Shown piece by piece: positions 50,809 through 59,945 of a stretch of DNA of 64,000 nt (positions within the stretch are counted from its first letter, which is position 1; each line of letters starts with the position of its first letter). The stretch comes from Microbacterium nymphoidis. Its GTDB lineage: Bacteria; Actinomycetota; Actinomycetes; Actinomycetales; Microbacteriaceae. The notes beneath the pieces are model-generated. The model saw only the letters and a list, made by a program, of their open reading frames with translations, was not told where the DNA came from and did not search any database. Where the stretch lies: NCBI RefSeq assembly GCF_021044885.1, contig NZ_JAJNOD010000001.1, forward strand, positions 1,364,001 through 1,428,000, read 5' to 3'. The translations under genes and the position numbers were made by a program.

Positions 50809-51602
50809 GAGTCGACATCGACGCCGTGGCGGTCCGCCTGGGCGGACGCGCCGTGGTGCGTGACGTGAGCGCATCGATTCCTTCGGGCCATGTCGTCGGC
50901 GTCGTCGGCGCCAACGGGTCAGGAAAGTCCACGCTGCTTCGCACGATCTACCGCGCGATCACCCCCGCCACGGGGCGCGTGCTGGTGGACGGCACCGACG
51001 TGCGCTCGCTGAGCAGCCGCCGCGCCGCCTGCACGGTCTCGGTCATGCTGCAGGATGCGCCCACGGATTTCGACCTCTCGGTCGAGGAGACGGTCATGCT
51101 CGGGCGGGGTCCGCACCACGCGAGCTTCGGGCGCGACAGTCCCGAGGACCTCCGCATCGTGGCGGAGGCCATGATCCGCACCGACGTGGCCGGACTGGCG
51201 GACCGGATGGTCGCCACCCTCTCGGGCGGGCAGCGCCAGCGCGTCATGCTGGCGCGTGCGCTGGCCCAGCAGACGCCCGTGATGGTGCTCGACGAACCCA
51301 GCAACCATCTCGACATCAGTCACCAGCACGAGCTCATGAGCACGGTGCGCAATCTCGGCTGCACCGTGATTGCGGCGCTGCACGACCTCAACCTCGCCGC
51401 CCAATACTGCGACGCGGTGCTCGTGCTCTCCGGCGGTGAGCTCATCGTCAGCGGCCCGCCCGCCGAGGTCCTCACGCCTGCCCTGATCCGCCGGGTGTTC
51501 GGTGTGGACGCGCGCCTTCTCGGCGATGATGCCGGGCCCGTGTTCGCCTTCCGGCGACTGACCCCCGACGCCACTCGCCCCGATGCCCCGAAAGAAAGCT
51601 GA
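50805..51602 (+). CDS. FecE-type ABC ATPase
   Basis: A 265-aa ATPase. Walker A is GANGSGKSTLLRTIY, signature LSGGQRQRVMLARAL, Walker B is VMVLDEPSNHLDI, with the family's H-loop region AALHDLNLAAQYCD. It powers the FecCD-type permease with which it overlaps. No unusual features. Confidence 0.94.
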   Translation: MRVDIDAVAVRLGGRAVVRDVSASIPSGHVVGVVGANGSGKSTLLRTIYRAITPATGRVLVDGTDVRSLSSRRAACTVSVMLQDAPTDFDLSVEETVMLGRGPHHASFGRDSPEDLRIVAEAMIRTDVAGLADRMVATLSGGQRQRVMLARALAQQTPVMVLDEPSNHLDISHQHELMSTVRNLGCTVIAALHDLNLAAQYCDAVLVLSGGELIVSGPPAEVLTPALIRRVFGVDARLLGDDAGPVFAFRRLTPDATRPDAPKES

Positions 51603-51606
51603 GACC

Positions 51607-52626
51607 ATGCCTCACTCCGCCCGACCGCTCGCCCGCCGGCGCCGAATCGCAGCCGCCGCGCTCCTCGCCGGCGCCCTCGCCCTCACCGCTTGCGGCACCG
51701 CGGTCACTCCTGCTGCGTCCGGTGCCACTGCCTCGCACGCGGTCTCTCTCACGAACTGTGCACGCGAGATCACGATCGGGGAGGTCCCCGATCACGTCGT
51801 CGGCATGCACCCGGCGCAAACGGAGCTGCTGCTCCGGCTCGGCCTCGCCGATCGCCTCGCCGGTCAGGCGCAGGCGACCGCCCAACAGTTGCCGGAGGAC
51901 GTGGCGGCGCTGGCAGCCGACGTCCCCGTGATCGGAGGGATGATGCCCCCGAGCCGTGAGGATCTCCTGGCGACGGCACCCGACTTCGTCTACTCACCCA
52001 CCACATACGAGTTCTCCGCGGAGAAGGGCTTCGCGAGCATCGAGCAGCTGAACGCCGCGGGAGCTGCCGTGTACGTCGCCACCGGCGGCTGCCAGGACCG
52101 CCGCATGACCGGTGAAGTCGTCGACCTGTTCACCGACCTCGGCAACCTCGGCCAGATCTTCGGGCAGCAGGAGCGCGCACAGGATCTCATCGCCGAGAAC
52201 CAGGCCGTCCTGGATCGCGTCGCCACCGCAACGGCCGGCGTCACGCCGCTGCGGGTGGCCGAGGTGTACGTCGAGGGATCGGCCCTGCAGGTGATCGGAG
52301 CGGGAGTCGAGCACGACATCCTGGTCCGCGCCGGTGCCGAGCCGATCTACACACCGGATCAGGCGCTGTTCTCCGACTTCTTCGCCGCCACGGTCACCGC
52401 CGAGTCACTGGCGGCAGAGGCTCCCGATGCGCTGGTGATCGCCCCCTACGATGCCGAGAACGAAGCGATGATGCGTGACTACCTCGCCCGCACCTTCCCC
52501 GACATGCCGGCGGTCCGCGATGGGAGGATCATCGCCGTCCCCTCCTCGGACATGTTCCCGGGCACCCTCGGCAACATCACGGCCGTGCAGACCATCGCCG
52601 AAGCGCTCTACCCGGACGCCTTCTGA
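51607..52626 (+). CDS. Iron-siderophore-type binding lipoprotein
   Basis: A 339-aa periplasmic-binding-type protein of the FecB/BtuF fold. Lipobox LTAC makes cysteine 29 the lipid anchor after a basic stretch (RPLARRRR). The body has DHVVGMHPAQTELLLRLGLADR and GGMMPPSREDLLATAPDFVY, typical of siderophore binders. The ATG at 51607 lies 4 bp after the ATPase stop; an upstream ATG at 51583 would overlap that gene. The ligand is unknown. Confidence 0.92.
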   Translation: MPHSARPLARRRRIAAAALLAGALALTACGTAVTPAASGATASHAVSLTNCAREITIGEVPDHVVGMHPAQTELLLRLGLADRLAGQAQATAQQLPEDVAALAADVPVIGGMMPPSREDLLATAPDFVYSPTTYEFSAEKGFASIEQLNAAGAAVYVATGGCQDRRMTGEVVDLFTDLGNLGQIFGQQERAQDLIAENQAVLDRVATATAGVTPLRVAEVYVEGSALQVIGAGVEHDILVRAGAEPIYTPDQALFSDFFAATVTAESLAAEAPDALVIAPYDAENEAMMRDYLARTFPDMPAVRDGRIIAVPSSDMFPGTLGNITAVQTIAEALYPDAF

Positions 52627-52629
52627 GCG

Positions 52630-54303
52630 ATGATCCACCGTCGACTGCTCGAACTGGCGGGCGCGGTCCCCGCTGCCGTGCTCGGGCTCGCCGCGTTCGG
52701 GCTGTTCGTCAGCGCGCTGCACATCGCCTTCGCGTTCGTGCTCGCGGTCGCCGTCGCCGCTCTGATCCGCGACGACGGTGAGCCGTGGCCACCGCTCGCA
52801 GCGCTGGCTGCCATCACCGCCATCCGTGCCGTGGCGGTCTGGGGACGTGAGGTGCTGGCGGCCCGAGTCGGCGCCTCGGTTCGCGTACGCCTTCGTCGCC
52901 GCCTCCTGCGCCGGCTGGCGGACGTGCCGGCGGCCGAGCGAGACTCCGCAGTGCTGGCGACCACGGTGCTCGACGGCGTGGAGGGGCTGGACCCCTACTA
53001 CACGCGCTACCTGCCTCAGCTCATCGTGGTCATGATCGTGCCGGCGGGCGTGGTCGCCGTCGTGTGGGCGCAGTCGCCCCCGGCCGGGGCGGTCCTCGCC
53101 CTGGCGGCAGCGGTGTCAGTGCTGGCGCCCCGGGTGTGGGACGCCCGGCTGCTGCGAGTCGGCCGGACCCGGTGGGATCGGCTGGCGCGGTTGTCATCGG
53201 GGTACGTCGAAGCGCTCCAGAACATCCCCCTGCTGCGTACCTTCGGGGCCACCGACCGGTTCGCCCGGGAGTTCGCTCGCGACGCGGAGGACCTGCGGGA
53301 TGCGACCATGCGCCAGCTGAGGGTATCGCTGGTGGAGAGCGCGCTCAGCGCACTGTCCATGCAGTTGGGCACGGTGCTCGCCATCGCCGCAGTGCTCGCC
53401 GGCATCATCACCAGTGACGCAGCCCCGGCATCCGCCGTCGCCGTTCTGCTCCTGGCCCGCGAGTGCTTCCGCCCGGTACAGGAGCTCGGCGCGGCCTGGC
53501 ACGCCGGTTATCTCGGCTTGAGCGCGGTTGACGGCCTCGATCGCCTCCTCACCCTCCGCCCGGCCCCCGCAGGAGGTCATGACAGCCCCGCGCAAGCAGG
53601 GTGGATCGAGTTCCGCACCGTGTCCTTCTCCCATCCCGGCACGGGCGCCGGCGTATCCGACGTCACGCTGCGGGTGTCGCCCGGCGAGACCGTCGCCATC
53701 GTCGGTGCCTCGGGCTCAGGCAAGAGCACGCTCGCCCGGCTCGTGGAGGGCGACGTGGTGCCCCAGCACGGCCGCGTGCTCATCGATGGTGTGGACGTGG
53801 CGGACTACACACGAGCGGCGCGGAGCCGCAGCGTCGTGGTGGTCCCGCAGGATCCCGTCCTGTTCGCCTGGACGGTGCGGGAGAACCTGCGTCTGTACCG
53901 TCCCGGCGCCAGCGACGCGGACGTGGAGCACGCCGCGCGGACAGCGCAGATCCACGACGTGGTCCGTGCCCTTCCGCACGGCTACGACACCGTGCTCTCG
54001 GAGAACGGCGACCAGCTCTCCGGCGGCCAGCGCCAGCGACTGGCCATCGCGCGCGCCCTGGTCGCCGCGGCGCCGATCCTGGTGCTCGACGAGGTGACAT
54101 CCGCGCTCGATGCGGACACCGAACGTGCCGTGGTCGACGCGGTCGCGGCGGACACCACGGGACGCACGCTGATCCTCATCGCTCATCGCGAATCCGCCTG
54201 TACGCACGCGACCCGGTGGGTCTCACTCGCCGCGGGCCGTGTCATCGCGGAGGGAACCGGGGCCCCGGCGGCCGACGCGTTCGCCGGCGGGAGCAGCAGA
54301 TGA
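52630..54303 (+). CDS. ABC half-transporter (CydD/IrtA-like), first subunit
   Basis: A 557-aa type IV ABC protein: a six-helix membrane domain (to about residue 310; motifs LDPYYTRYLPQLIVVMIVP and QNIPLLRTFGATDRF) and an ATPase domain with Walker A GASGSGKSTLARL, signature LSGGQRQRLAIARAL and Walker B ILVLDEVTSALDAD. The membrane part resembles CydD. It overlaps the second subunit by ATGA, so the two form a heterodimer. In a Fur-box operon it might act like IrtAB siderophore handling or as an exporter. Confidence 0.87.
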   Translation: MIHRRLLELAGAVPAAVLGLAAFGLFVSALHIAFAFVLAVAVAALIRDDGEPWPPLAALAAITAIRAVAVWGREVLAARVGASVRVRLRRRLLRRLADVPAAERDSAVLATTVLDGVEGLDPYYTRYLPQLIVVMIVPAGVVAVVWAQSPPAGAVLALAAAVSVLAPRVWDARLLRVGRTRWDRLARLSSGYVEALQNIPLLRTFGATDRFAREFARDAEDLRDATMRQLRVSLVESALSALSMQLGTVLAIAAVLAGIITSDAAPASAVAVLLLARECFRPVQELGAAWHAGYLGLSAVDGLDRLLTLRPAPAGGHDSPAQAGWIEFRTVSFSHPGTGAGVSDVTLRVSPGETVAIVGASGSGKSTLARLVEGDVVPQHGRVLIDGVDVADYTRAARSRSVVVVPQDPVLFAWTVRENLRLYRPGASDADVEHAARTAQIHDVVRALPHGYDTVLSENGDQLSGGQRQRLAIARALVAAAPILVLDEVTSALDADTERAVVDAVAADTTGRTLILIAHRESACTHATRWVSLAAGRVIAEGTGAPAADAFAGGSSR

Positions 54304-55934
54304 GGACGATTCTGACCCTGCTGCCACTGATCGCCACCCGGCGCCGCCTGTTCGCCGAAACCGTCCTGCTGAGCGTCGTCAACCATGCGGCGCTGCTCGG
54401 GATCTCCCTCGGCCTGGCCGGTGTGGTCGGGCGGGCCATGACCGGTGGGGAGCTCGCGCTCGCCGCTGCCACCGCCGTGCTCAGCCTCGCGGCACTCATC
54501 GTGGCGCTCGCCACCTGGCGGGAGTCGTGGGTATCTCACGATCTCGCCTACCGGTTGCTCGCCACCCTCCGAGGACGCGTGTTCGACGCGCTGCGCACGT
54601 CTCTCCCGTCACGCACCGGCGCACGACGAAGCGGAGACCTCGCCACCGCGGTCGTGGCGGACATCGAGACCCTGGAGTGGCTCTACGCCCACACGGCGGC
54701 GCAGACGCTGAGCGCGGCGCTCGTGCTCCTCATCAGCGGGGCGGTGTCGGTCTCCATCACCCCCGTGCTCCTGGCGGTGTGGGTCCCGCTGCTGGTCGCT
54801 CTGGTCATCGTGCACGCGGCGACAGCGGCGCGGGCTCGACGCGACGGCGAGAGCCTCGCCCGCGGAGCCGCTGATCTGCGCTCCGAGACTCTCGACACGG
54901 TACGAGGAATGCGTGAGCTGGTCGGTTCCGCGGCTCTGGATCGACAGCTGGACCGCCTCGCCCGCGACACACACTGCCTCGCTCGGCTGCAGTCCCGCGA
55001 GGCGTCCCGGCTCGGCGGCGAACGGGCGATCACGGATGCGCTGATGGCGCTCGCCGCACTCGGCACCATGCTGGTTGTCGCGCTGGATCGTTCGCGAATC
55101 ACCCCCGAGAACATCCCCCTCGCGCTCGCCGTCGCTGTCGCCGGTCTCGGTCCCGCTGTCCAGATCGCCGATCTGCTGCGAAGTGCGGGCACCCTGCGGG
55201 CGTCCGCCGAGCGCATCGCTGATGTCCTGGAGCAGCCGCCCGCGGTGCGCGTGACGGCGGATCCCGCACCGCGAACACTCACCGACGAGAGAGGGCTCGT
55301 CTTCGACGACGTGGACTTCGGCTACGGGGACCAGTCCCCGACTCTGCGCGGCTTCCGGGCGCACGTCCGCCCGGGGGAGATCGTCGCTCTGGTCGGGCCG
55401 TCGGGTGCCGGAAAGACCACCGCGGCCCGGCTCGCGCTGCGGCTGTGGGACCCCGACTCCGGCAGCATTCGCGTGGACGGCATCGACCTGCGCGCGCTGC
55501 CGGATCCGCAGTTGCGTCGTCTCGTGGCGGCAGTGCCGCAGTCCTCACCGCTGCTGCGCGGGACGATCCGTTCCAATCTGACGCTGGGTTCTCCCGGCGC
55601 ACCGGAGAGCGCCATACGCGCTGCGGCCGCGGGGGCAGGTCTGCTGGATCCCGGTGTGGGTCTGCCGAACGGCCTCGACACCGTCGTCGGTGAGCACGGT
55701 GCCGGACTCTCGGGGGGTCAGCGAGCACGCGTCGCCATCGCCCGCGCGCTGCTCCGCGATCCTCGCGTGCTGATCCTCGACGAGCCCACCGCGTCCCTCG
55801 ACGCGGGCGCCGACGCCGCCATCATGGACTTCCTCGGGCGGGCGGGCCATCGAGCGATCCTGCTGATCGCCCATCGCCCCGCCACCATCGCGTGCGCCCA
55901 CCGGACGATCACCCTCGGATCCGGGAACGGGTGA
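54300..55934 (+). CDS. ABC half-transporter (CydC/IrtB-like), second subunit
   Basis: A 544-aa type IV ABC protein with six membrane helices and an ATPase domain: Walker A GPSGAGKTTAARL, signature LSGGQRARVAIARAL, Walker B VLILDEPTASLDAG. Both subunits keep the catalytic glutamate after Walker B, so neither site is obviously degenerate. It is the last gene of the operon and is followed by a hairpin. No cytochrome bd genes are nearby, which argues against a CydDC role. Confidence 0.87.
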   Translation: MRTILTLLPLIATRRRLFAETVLLSVVNHAALLGISLGLAGVVGRAMTGGELALAAATAVLSLAALIVALATWRESWVSHDLAYRLLATLRGRVFDALRTSLPSRTGARRSGDLATAVVADIETLEWLYAHTAAQTLSAALVLLISGAVSVSITPVLLAVWVPLLVALVIVHAATAARARRDGESLARGAADLRSETLDTVRGMRELVGSAALDRQLDRLARDTHCLARLQSREASRLGGERAITDALMALAALGTMLVVALDRSRITPENIPLALAVAVAGLGPAVQIADLLRSAGTLRASAERIADVLEQPPAVRVTADPAPRTLTDERGLVFDDVDFGYGDQSPTLRGFRAHVRPGEIVALVGPSGAGKTTAARLALRLWDPDSGSIRVDGIDLRALPDPQLRRLVAAVPQSSPLLRGTIRSNLTLGSPGAPESAIRAAAAGAGLLDPGVGLPNGLDTVVGEHGAGLSGGQRARVAIARALLRDPRVLILDEPTASLDAGADAAIMDFLGRAGHRAILLIAHRPATIACAHRTITLGSGNG

Positions 55935-55940
55935 GGCGCG

Positions 55941-55959
55941 GATCCCCGCCGCGGGGATC
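55941..55959. terminator. Terminator hairpin at the end of the iron operon
   Basis: GATCCCCGC (55941-55949) and GCGGGGATC (55951-55959) are perfect complements around one base. The hairpin lies between the convergent ABC and SDR gene ends. Confidence 0.65.
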
Positions 55960-55975
55960 AGCGCATCACCGCCAC

Positions 55976-56815
55976 TCAGCCGAGGAAGATGTCGGGGAAG
56001 AGCCGGTCGTCAGGGGTGCCGGGAACGGCGGCGTAGCCGGAGAAGTCCGTCACGCCCTCCTCCTCCAGCACATCCTCCACGATGTACGTGTTGCCCGTGT
56101 TCTCCCGGGCATCGCGGGTGAGCACGGCGTACGCGGCGTCGGCGTAGATGGCGGGAGTACGCGATGCTGCCATCACCTGGTCCCCACCCAGCAGGTTCTG
56201 CACCGCGGCGGTAGCGATGGTCGTGCGCGGCCACAGCGTGTTGGCGGCGATGCCGTCGGCCGCGAACTCGGCGGCGATGCCGAGCGTCGCCATCGTCATG
56301 CCGAACTTCGCCAGCGTGTAGCCGGTGTGGGCGCCCAGCCATCGGGGCGTGATGTTCAGCGGCGGCGACAGCGACAGGATGTGCGGGTTGCCGGCTTCGC
56401 GGAGGATCGGCACGGCGGCGCGGCTGAGCATGAAGGTTCCGCGCACGTTGACGTCCTGCATCAGGTCGTACTTCTTCGCAGCCAGATCCAGCGAGCGGGA
56501 CAGGTCGATGACGCTGGCGTTGTTGACCACGATGTCGATGCCACCGAACTCGCCCTGCGCCTTGAGCACGGCTTCCGTCACGTCATCGTCGTTGCGCACG
56601 TCACCGACGATGGGGAGCACCCGCCCGCCGGCGGCGCGGATCTGCTCGGCTGCGGTGTGGATCGTGCCCTCGAGCTTGGGGTGCGGGGTGTCGGTCTTCG
56701 CCAGCAGCGCCACGTTGGCGCCGTCGGCCGCGGCCTTCAGCGCGATCGCGAGGCCGATGCCGCGGCTGCCGCCGGACATCAGAATGGTCTTTCCCGCGAG
56801 ATTGCGTTCGGTCAT
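55976..56815 (-). CDS. SDR oxidoreductase, HSDL2-like
   Basis: A 279-aa short-chain dehydrogenase. The cofactor motif is MSGGSRGIGLAIALKAA, with NNAS at VNNASVIDLS. The catalytic segment is unusual, LSLSPPLNITPRWLG...GYTLAKFGM, which together with the KTDTPHPKLEGTIHTAAEQI stretch is the hallmark of the hydroxysteroid dehydrogenase-like 2 group. It probably acts on a lipid or acyl substrate alongside the following crotonase and SDR genes. Confidence 0.9.
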   Translation of the reverse strand: MTERNLAGKTILMSGGSRGIGLAIALKAAADGANVALLAKTDTPHPKLEGTIHTAAEQIRAAGGRVLPIVGDVRNDDDVTEAVLKAQGEFGGIDIVVNNASVIDLSRSLDLAAKKYDLMQDVNVRGTFMLSRAAVPILREAGNPHILSLSPPLNITPRWLGAHTGYTLAKFGMTMATLGIAAEFAADGIAANTLWPRTTIATAAVQNLLGGDQVMAASRTPAIYADAAYAVLTRDARENTGNTYIVEDVLEEEGVTDFSGYAAVPGTPDDRLFPDIFLG

Positions 56816-56852
56816 GAGGTTCCCTTCGATACGGCATCGGCGCCGCGACCGG

Positions 56853-56878
56853 CTGCCCGCCGGGCCCGGCGGGCAGCG
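56853..56878. terminator. 26-bp perfect palindrome after the crotonase gene
   Basis: GCTGCCCGCCGGG (56853-56865) is directly followed by its complement CCCGGCGGGCAGC (56866-56878), folding to an 11-bp stem with a 4-nt loop just 3' of the leftward crotonase stop. Confidence 0.7.
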
Positions 56879-56881
56879 TGC

Positions 56882-57676
56882 TTACTTCGTCTTGGCGGCG
56901 GACTTGGCCGCGAACGCCTGAATGCGCACCTGCGCCTCGTCGGTGCCGTAGGCCTCCCCGATGGTGCGCGCCTCTTCGGCGAGCTGCTCGACGGCGGTGC
57001 GCGTGGGGCGGGAGCGGATGAGCCGCTTCGCCTGTCCGTACGCCCGCGCCGCGCCGGAGATCCAGCCGCGCGCGATCTCCTCGGCGCGCGCCTTCACCTC
57101 GGCGTCCGCGACGACCTCGGCGACGAGACCCCAGTCGAGGGCCTGCGCCGATGTGAGGAGGCGATCGGTGAGCACCAGCTGCAGCGCGCGGCGCTCTCCG
57201 ATGGCACGTGACAGCGCCTCGGTCACCGACAGGTCAGGGGTGAGACCCATGTTCGCGTAGATGCTGCCGATCCTGGATCCCTCGCCCGCGACCACGTAGT
57301 CGCCCGTGAGCAGGATGCCGAGCCCGCCGCCAGCCGTGGTGCCCTGTGCCGCCACCACCACGGGGATCGACGACTCGGTGAGGCTGCGGATCCCCGCGTT
57401 GATCACGTGTGCGAGGGCCTCGATCCCGCCGGCACCGAACCCGCTGCCGGTGGCCATCGCCGCGACGTCGCCACCCGCACAGAAGGCGGGTCCGTTGGCG
57501 TCGAGCAGGATCGCGAGCACGTCGTCACGCGCCACGACCTCCGCCGTCACCGCCTCCCAGCGGCGGGCCAGCGCCTCATCGAACGCGTTGAGGCGCGTGG
57601 GCCGGTTGAGGGTGATCCGCGCGAGGCCGTCCTCGACACTGACCAGGAGCACGTCGTCTGTCATGTTGTCGCTCAT
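56882..57676 (-). CDS. Crotonase-fold protein lacking hydratase glutamates (possible enoyl-CoA isomerase)
   Basis: A 264-aa crotonase. The oxyanion-hole segments are intact (FCAGGDVAAM and GTTAGGGLGILL), but the two glutamates of hydratases are replaced: G120 in GGGLG and Y140 in GSIYANMG. An aspartate is kept in GLTPDLS (D148), the position of the acid/base in PaaG and enoyl-CoA isomerases. So an isomerase or other crotonase reaction is more likely than hydration. Start at 57676; ATG 57664 is possible. It lies between two SDR genes. Confidence 0.85.
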   Translation of the reverse strand: MSDNMTDDVLLVSVEDGLARITLNRPTRLNAFDEALARRWEAVTAEVVARDDVLAILLDANGPAFCAGGDVAAMATGSGFGAGGIEALAHVINAGIRSLTESSIPVVVAAQGTTAGGGLGILLTGDYVVAGEGSRIGSIYANMGLTPDLSVTEALSRAIGERRALQLVLTDRLLTSAQALDWGLVAEVVADAEVKARAEEIARGWISGAARAYGQAKRLIRSRPTRTAVEQLAEEARTIGEAYGTDEAQVRIQAFAAKSAAKTK

Positions 57677-57689
57677 CTCTGTTCGCCGA

Positions 57690-58451
57690 TCACTTCGGTG
57701 CCATGCGGATCGCGCCGTCCAGGCGGATCGTCTCGCCGTTGAGGTACCCGTTGTCCACGATCGACATGACCAGTCGCGCATACTCGTCGGGCCGGCCGAG
57801 GCGCTGCGGGTAGGGGACCTGCTCACCCAGTGAGGCCTGCGCCGCCTCCGGCAGACCGGCCAGCATCGGGGTCTCCATGATGCCGGGCGCGATGGTGCAC
57901 ACGCGGATGCCGTAGCGGGCGAGCTCGCGTGCGATCGGCAGCGTCATGGCGTGTACGCCGCCCTTCGATGCGGAGTAGGCCGGCTGACCGATCTGGCCGT
58001 CGAAAGCGGCCACGGAGGCGGTGTTCACGATGACGCCGCGATCGCCGCCCTCGGTGGGCTCGGTCTTCGCGATGACGGCCGAGGCCTGCGCGATCACGTT
58101 GTACGTGCCGATCAGGTTGATCTGGATGATCTTCGCGAAGGCGTCGAGCGGCGAGGGGTTGCCCTCCCGGTCCAGAACCTTGGCGGGCGGCGCGATCCCC
58201 GCGCAGCTGACGACCACGCGCAACGGTGCCGCCGCATTCGCCTCGGCCACCGCATCCGCGACCTGCGCCGCGTCGGTCACATCCGCTGCGACGAACGTCC
58301 CGCCGATCTCAGCTGCGGCCTCCGCGCCGCGCGAAGACGGCAGGTCGATGATCGTGACGTGTGCGCCCGCCGCCGCGAGTCGCTTCGCGGTGGCATTGCC
58401 CAGCCCGCTCGCCCCACCGGTGACCAGAGCTCCGGCCCCACTGATATCCAT
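57690..58451 (-). CDS. SDR family 3-hydroxyacyl-CoA dehydrogenase type 2-like
   Basis: A 253-aa short-chain dehydrogenase resembling HSD17B10. The cofactor motif is [17 protein letters not shown], the NAG-type motif SCAGIAPP, and the catalytic residues are in [24 protein letters not shown]. The family oxidises 3-hydroxyacyl-CoA or 2-methyl-3-hydroxybutyryl-CoA (isoleucine breakdown). It is first in a leftward trio with the crotonase and HSDL2-like genes, suggesting an acyl-CoA pathway. Confidence 0.92.
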   Translation of the reverse strand: MDISGAGALVTGGASGLGNATAKRLAAAGAHVTIIDLPSSRGAEAAAEIGGTFVAADVTDAAQVADAVAEANAAAPLRVVVSCAGIAPPAKVLDREGNPSPLDAFAKIIQINLIGTYNVIAQASAVIAKTEPTEGGDRGVIVNTASVAAFDGQIGQPAYSASKGGVHAMTLPIARELARYGIRVCTIAPGIMETPMLAGLPEAAQASLGEQVPYPQRLGRPDEYARLVMSIVDNGYLNGETIRLDGAIRMAPK

Positions 58452-58622
58452 GTGTTCTCCTTCGAACCGAGGTCCTCAGCACCCCGCCGCTCACGCGGTC
58501 CGCAACCGGCCCGCTTGACATCGTGTGTCAGCCTACGCGGGACTGAGTGCCACGTCACCCCCGTGTGCCGCTCTCATTCTCCTGATGCCCGTCGGCTGCC
58601 GTCCAGGGGTAGCGTGAGGATC

Positions 58623-59009
58623 ATGGAGATCCGGCTCAAGCGGGTGTACGACAGGCCGAGCGCCGACGACGGCTATCGCGTGCTCGTCGATCGGCTCTGG
58701 CCGCGCGGGCTCACGAAGGAGCGCGCCGCCGTCGATCTGTGGGCGAAGGACGTCGCCCCCTCGCCGGAGCTGCGCAAGGCCTGGCACGCCGCCGACGACG
58801 AGCACTGGGGCGATTTCGTCGACCCGTACCGGGCGGAGCTGGCGGGTCCGACGGCGGCGAGCCTCACCGCGCTCGTCCAGGAGCTGCGGCCGCACCCGAC
58901 GGTGACCATCGTGTACGGCGCGCGCGACTCCATGCACAATCACGCGGGTGTGCTCGCGATGGAGCTCGGGGAGCGCCTCGGAGTGCCGGTGGAGAACACG
59001 GACGCCTGA
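58623..59009 (+). CDS. DUF488 family protein (YeaO-like)
   Basis: A 128-aa protein of the DUF488 family. It shows the R-V-Y-D...VLVDRLWPRGL opening and the WAKDVAPSPELRKAWHA and YGARDSMHNHAGVL segments. Function is not established; family members are often near stress or metal genes. A TAGCGT box lies 7 nt before the ATG and a GAGG overlaps that gap, so both leaderless and Shine-Dalgarno starts are conceivable. Confidence 0.9.
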   Translation: MEIRLKRVYDRPSADDGYRVLVDRLWPRGLTKERAAVDLWAKDVAPSPELRKAWHAADDEHWGDFVDPYRAELAGPTAASLTALVQELRPHPTVTIVYGARDSMHNHAGVLAMELGERLGVPVENTDA

Positions 59010-59015
59010 CCCGAA

Positions 59016-59051
59016 GGCGCCGGCCCGCGCCCGGGGCGGGCGCGAAGCGCC
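59016..59051. terminator. Bidirectional hairpin, DUF488 and ribokinase genes
   Basis: Outer stem GGCGC (59016-59020) / GCGCC (59047-59051) and inner stem CGCGCCC (59026-59032) / GGGCGCG (59038-59044) lie between two convergent stops. Confidence 0.65.
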
Positions 59052-59054
59052 ATC

Positions 59055-59870
59055 TCAGACGCCGGGTGCCCATCGCTGGGCACCGGGCTCCAGGCAGGCT
59101 TCGCTCGCGGCGGTGACGGCTGCACTCAGCGCGGCTGCGCGATCGAGCCCCTGCGCCAGGGAGGCGGCGAGGGTTCCGGTGAACGCGTCACCAGCTCCCG
59201 TGGTGTCGACGGCCTCGATCTTCGGAGCGGAGACCCGCACGTCTCCCCAGCGCGCACCGTCGGCGCCGAGGGTGCGGACCACGCGGTCGTCGTCGAGGCC
59301 GAGCTGCGCGGCCTCCGCCTCGTTCACGACCACGATGTCGGCGAGATCGATCAGGTCGGCGATGTCCTCGCGCCACGGCGACGGGTTCAGCATGCCGACG
59401 GCCCCGCGACGGCGCGCGAGCTCGAGGGCGGCGCGCACGACGTCGACGGGCACCTCCAGCTGCAGCGAGACGATGTCCCCGGCCTGCACCACGTCCTCGA
59501 GAGCCGTCACCGCAGACACATCCAGCGCGGCGTTCGCTCCGGGGACCACGATGATCGTGTTCTCGCCCCGGTCGTCCACCACGATGCTCGCCTGCCCGGT
59601 GGGACCGGGGACGACGCCGAGCTGGGAGTCGTCGACGCCACGGGCCACCAGGTGACGGCGGTAGCGGTCCGCCAGCGGGTCATCGCCCACGCGCGTGACG
59701 AACACGGTGCTGCCCCCGGCCAGAGCACACGCGGCCGCCTGATTGGCCCCCTTGCCGCCCGGGCGCACCGAGACGCCGGTGGCGGTCAGGGTCTCCCCCA
59801 CCTCCGGGTGGCGGTGGACGGTCAGCACGGTGTCGACGTTGGTCGAGCCGATGACGAAAACGCTGCTCAC
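59055..59870 (-). CDS. rbsK: Ribokinase-like PfkB family sugar kinase
   Basis: A 271-aa PfkB-type kinase, somewhat short for ribokinase (about 300). The substrate-binding N-terminus is VIGSTNVDTV, the first signature GGKGANQAAACALAGG, and the second DTTGAGDAFTGTLAASLA with the catalytic aspartate. It phosphorylates ribose or a related sugar with ATP. The start is a GTG at 59870 with GAGGGAG upstream. No ribose transporter is adjacent. Confidence 0.9.
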   Translation of the reverse strand: MSSVFVIGSTNVDTVLTVHRHPEVGETLTATGVSVRPGGKGANQAAACALAGGSTVFVTRVGDDPLADRYRRHLVARGVDDSQLGVVPGPTGQASIVVDDRGENTIIVVPGANAALDVSAVTALEDVVQAGDIVSLQLEVPVDVVRAALELARRRGAVGMLNPSPWREDIADLIDLADIVVVNEAEAAQLGLDDDRVVRTLGADGARWGDVRVSAPKIEAVDTTGAGDAFTGTLAASLAQGLDRAAALSAAVTAASEACLEPGAQRWAPGV

Positions 59871-59945
59871 GGGTGCTCCCTCATCTCTGCGGCCCACGAT
59901 GGCCGCATTCGACGCTACCGGAATCCGATCGGAGAGGATGGACGC

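Noticed and set aside
52630..55934. CydDC cysteine/glutathione exporter for cytochrome bd assembly
   Set aside because: Sequence resemblance exists, but there are no cydAB genes and the pair lies in a Fur-box iron operon; the function is left open.
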